A stretch of DNA of 64,000 nucleotides from Syntrophaceae bacterium (GTDB taxonomy: Bacteria; Desulfobacterota; Syntrophia; Syntrophales; PHBD01), in assembly GCA_013177825.1 (NCBI GenBank), contig JABLXX010000002.1, positions 372,001 through 436,000 of the forward strand, written 5' to 3'. The position numbers were made by a program, and so were the translations under genes. Positions 62,887-64,000 of this stretch are shown in pieces. How positions within the stretch are numbered: the first letter of the stretch is position 1; every line of letters starts with the position of its first letter. The notes beneath the pieces were generated by a model, which saw nothing but the letters and a program-made list of their open reading frames with translations, was not told the origin of the DNA and did not search any database.

Positions 62887-64000
62887 GTGAAATTCATCGA
62901 CACATTGGATCTCAAAGGGAAAAGGGTTCTCTTCCGGTTTGATTACAATGTACCCCTCGACGGGTCGGGCAACATCACCGACGACATCCGGATCCGGTCG
63001 ACCCTTCCCACCATCAATTACGCCCTCGACGAGGGCGCGAAGGTCGTTATCATGTCCCACCTGGGGCGTCCCAAGGGAAAGCATGACCCCAAGTACAGCC
63101 TGGCCCCGGTGGCCAAGCGCCTGTCCCGTCTCCTGGAAAAGCAGGTGAAGATGGCCGGCGACTGCATTGGCGATGACGTCCGGCAACTTGTTGCCGGCAT
63201 GAGTCCGGGCGACGTGGTTCTCCTGGAAAACCTCCGGTTTCACCCGGAGGAGGAAAAGAACGACGAGGCCTTCGCCCGCGAGCTGGCAACCCTTGGGGAC
63301 GTTTACATCGACGACGCCTTCGGGAACGCCCACCGGAGCCACGCCTCCAACGTGGCCATCACGCGTTTCGTCCCCGAATGCGCGGCCGGGTTCCTCATCA
63401 AGAAGGAGCTGAACTACTTCCAGAAGGTCATCGACAATCCGCCGCGGCCCTTTGTCTTCATCGTCGGCGGCTCCAAGGTCTCCGACAAGTTGGCGGCGCT
63501 CAGCAACCTCGCGACGAAGGTCGACAAGATGATCGTCGGCGGCGGGATGGCCTTCACGTTTCTGAAGGCCCTCGGATACAACGTCGGCCGCTCCATCGTG
63601 GAGGACGAACTCATCCCCAAGGCCGAGGAAATCCTGGCCATGGTCAAGGAGAGGGGCGTCAAGTTCTATCTGCCCATCGACGTTGTGATCGCCGAGGAGA
63701 AAAGCGCCGAGGCGGAGACGAAGATCGTCCCGGTGCAGGAGATGAACTCCCACTGGCTGGGCCTCGACATCGGGCCGGCGACGATCACCCTCTTTGCGGA
63801 GGCCCTGGCCAATGCCAAGACGATCGTCTGGAACGGCCCCATGGGGGTTTTCGAGATCGACGCCTTCGGGCGCGGAACCGCCGCGCTGGCCCACAGCGTG
63901 GCCAATTCCTACGCCCTGACGATCGTCGGCGGCGGCGACACCGACGTGGCCATCCACAAAACCGGAGAGAGCGACAAGATTACCTATATTTCGACCGGAG
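62887..64000 (+). CDS. pgk: Phosphoglycerate kinase, C-terminus outside window
   Basis: Glycolytic/gluconeogenic enzyme making ATP from 1,3-bisphosphoglycerate. It starts at GTG 62887 with AAGGAGGAG upstream. About 371 codons are present. Signatures are [44 protein letters not shown] and [14 protein letters not shown]. The nucleotide-binding end has [11 protein letters not shown] and the start of the GGGDT loop. It runs off the right edge; often it is followed by tpiA in related genomes. Confidence 0.96.
   Translation, partial: MKFIDTLDLKGKRVLFRFDYNVPLDGSGNITDDIRIRSTLPTINYALDEGAKVVIMSHLGRPKGKHDPKYSLAPVAKRLSRLLEKQVKMAGDCIGDDVRQLVAGMSPGDVVLLENLRFHPEEEKNDEAFARELATLGDVYIDDAFGNAHRSHASNVAITRFVPECAAGFLIKKELNYFQKVIDNPPRPFVFIVGGSKVSDKLAALSNLATKVDKMIVGGGMAFTFLKALGYNVGRSIVEDELIPKAEEILAMVKERGVKFYLPIDVVIAEEKSAEAETKIVPVQEMNSHWLGLDIGPATITLFAEALANAKTIVWNGPMGVFEIDAFGRGTAALAHSVANSYALTIVGGGDTDVAIHKTGESDKITYISTG

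Noticed and set aside
1..64000. Wholesale reassignment of TAG to a sense codon
   Set aside because: TAG ends PTS IIB, der, the hybrid kinase, a beta-barrel, the amidohydrolase and the fibre-like protein at family-typical positions; at most it is occasionally suppressed.

Overview
The window looks like chromosomal DNA of an anaerobic Desulfobacterota (deltaproteobacterial) bacterium, probably Syntrophia/Syntrophales-like. This is an inference from gene content: a two-subunit PyrK-PyrD dihydroorotate dehydrogenase, a thiol:fumarate-reductase-like flavoprotein/CCG pair, a mannose-family PTS fragment, a biotin-dependent acyl-CoA carboxyltransferase, many HD-GYP and sigma-54 regulators, and high GC outside one island. 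No rRNA, tRNA, CRISPR array or transposase was seen.

Layout. 1-17.6 kb is GC-rich housekeeping DNA: an EF-G2-type GTPase (cut by the window edge), ferritin, phosphomannomutase/phosphoglucomutase, PTS IIA-IIB-IIC without IID, rimI, pyrK-pyrD, a DUF4384-type secreted protein, an MBL hydrolase and a PsiE-like membrane protein. Next come two decayed HD-GYP-type genes, a TfrB/TfrA-like oxidoreductase pair whose flavoprotein carries an in-frame TAG, and a small group with a YkgJ protein, a MidA-like methyltransferase and a transglutaminase-like protein.

17.6-41 kb is a visibly more AT-rich island and the most interesting part. It is a type II secretion (T2SS) locus opened in the middle. gspG-gspD lie upstream and gspE-F-H-I-J-K-L-M plus a GspC-like gene lie downstream, all on the + strand. 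Between them sit a giant exported SpvB/TcdB/Rhs protein (about 2,130 codons, one in-frame TAG), five tandem paralogous Sec-exported proteins with identical 61-bp spacers plus remnants of further copies, and a tail-fibre/Ig-like surface protein. The Rhs protein has seven FG-GAP/VCBS repeats, a 19-cysteine insertion and a C-terminal HxxxDxxxH tip. The simplest hypothesis is a T2SS-linked polymorphic toxin with a periplasmic immunity array. A structured element of about 110 bp occurs upstream of gspG and again upstream of the Rhs gene.

41-64 kb returns to GC-rich DNA: an HD-GYP response regulator, der, a polysaccharide deacetylase, a PAS hybrid histidine kinase, a MacA-MacB-NodT efflux operon divergent from a BaeSR-like two-component pair, and a ZraSR-like sigma-54 system. 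The ZraSR-like pair sits next to a consensus sigma-54 promoter and a palindromic upstream site driving a three-gene envelope operon. Last come a LysR/amidohydrolase divergent pair with palindromic operators, an acyl-CoA carboxyltransferase with an intrinsic terminator, and pgk (cut by the window edge).

Three long genes carry an in-frame TAG with the frame continuing normally, and a fourth carries TAA plus a frameshift. TAG also ends several normal genes (PTS IIB, der, the hybrid kinase, a beta-barrel, the amidohydrolase), so wholesale TAG reassignment is unlikely. Nonsense mutation, assembly error or occasional suppression (for example pyrrolysine) remain open.
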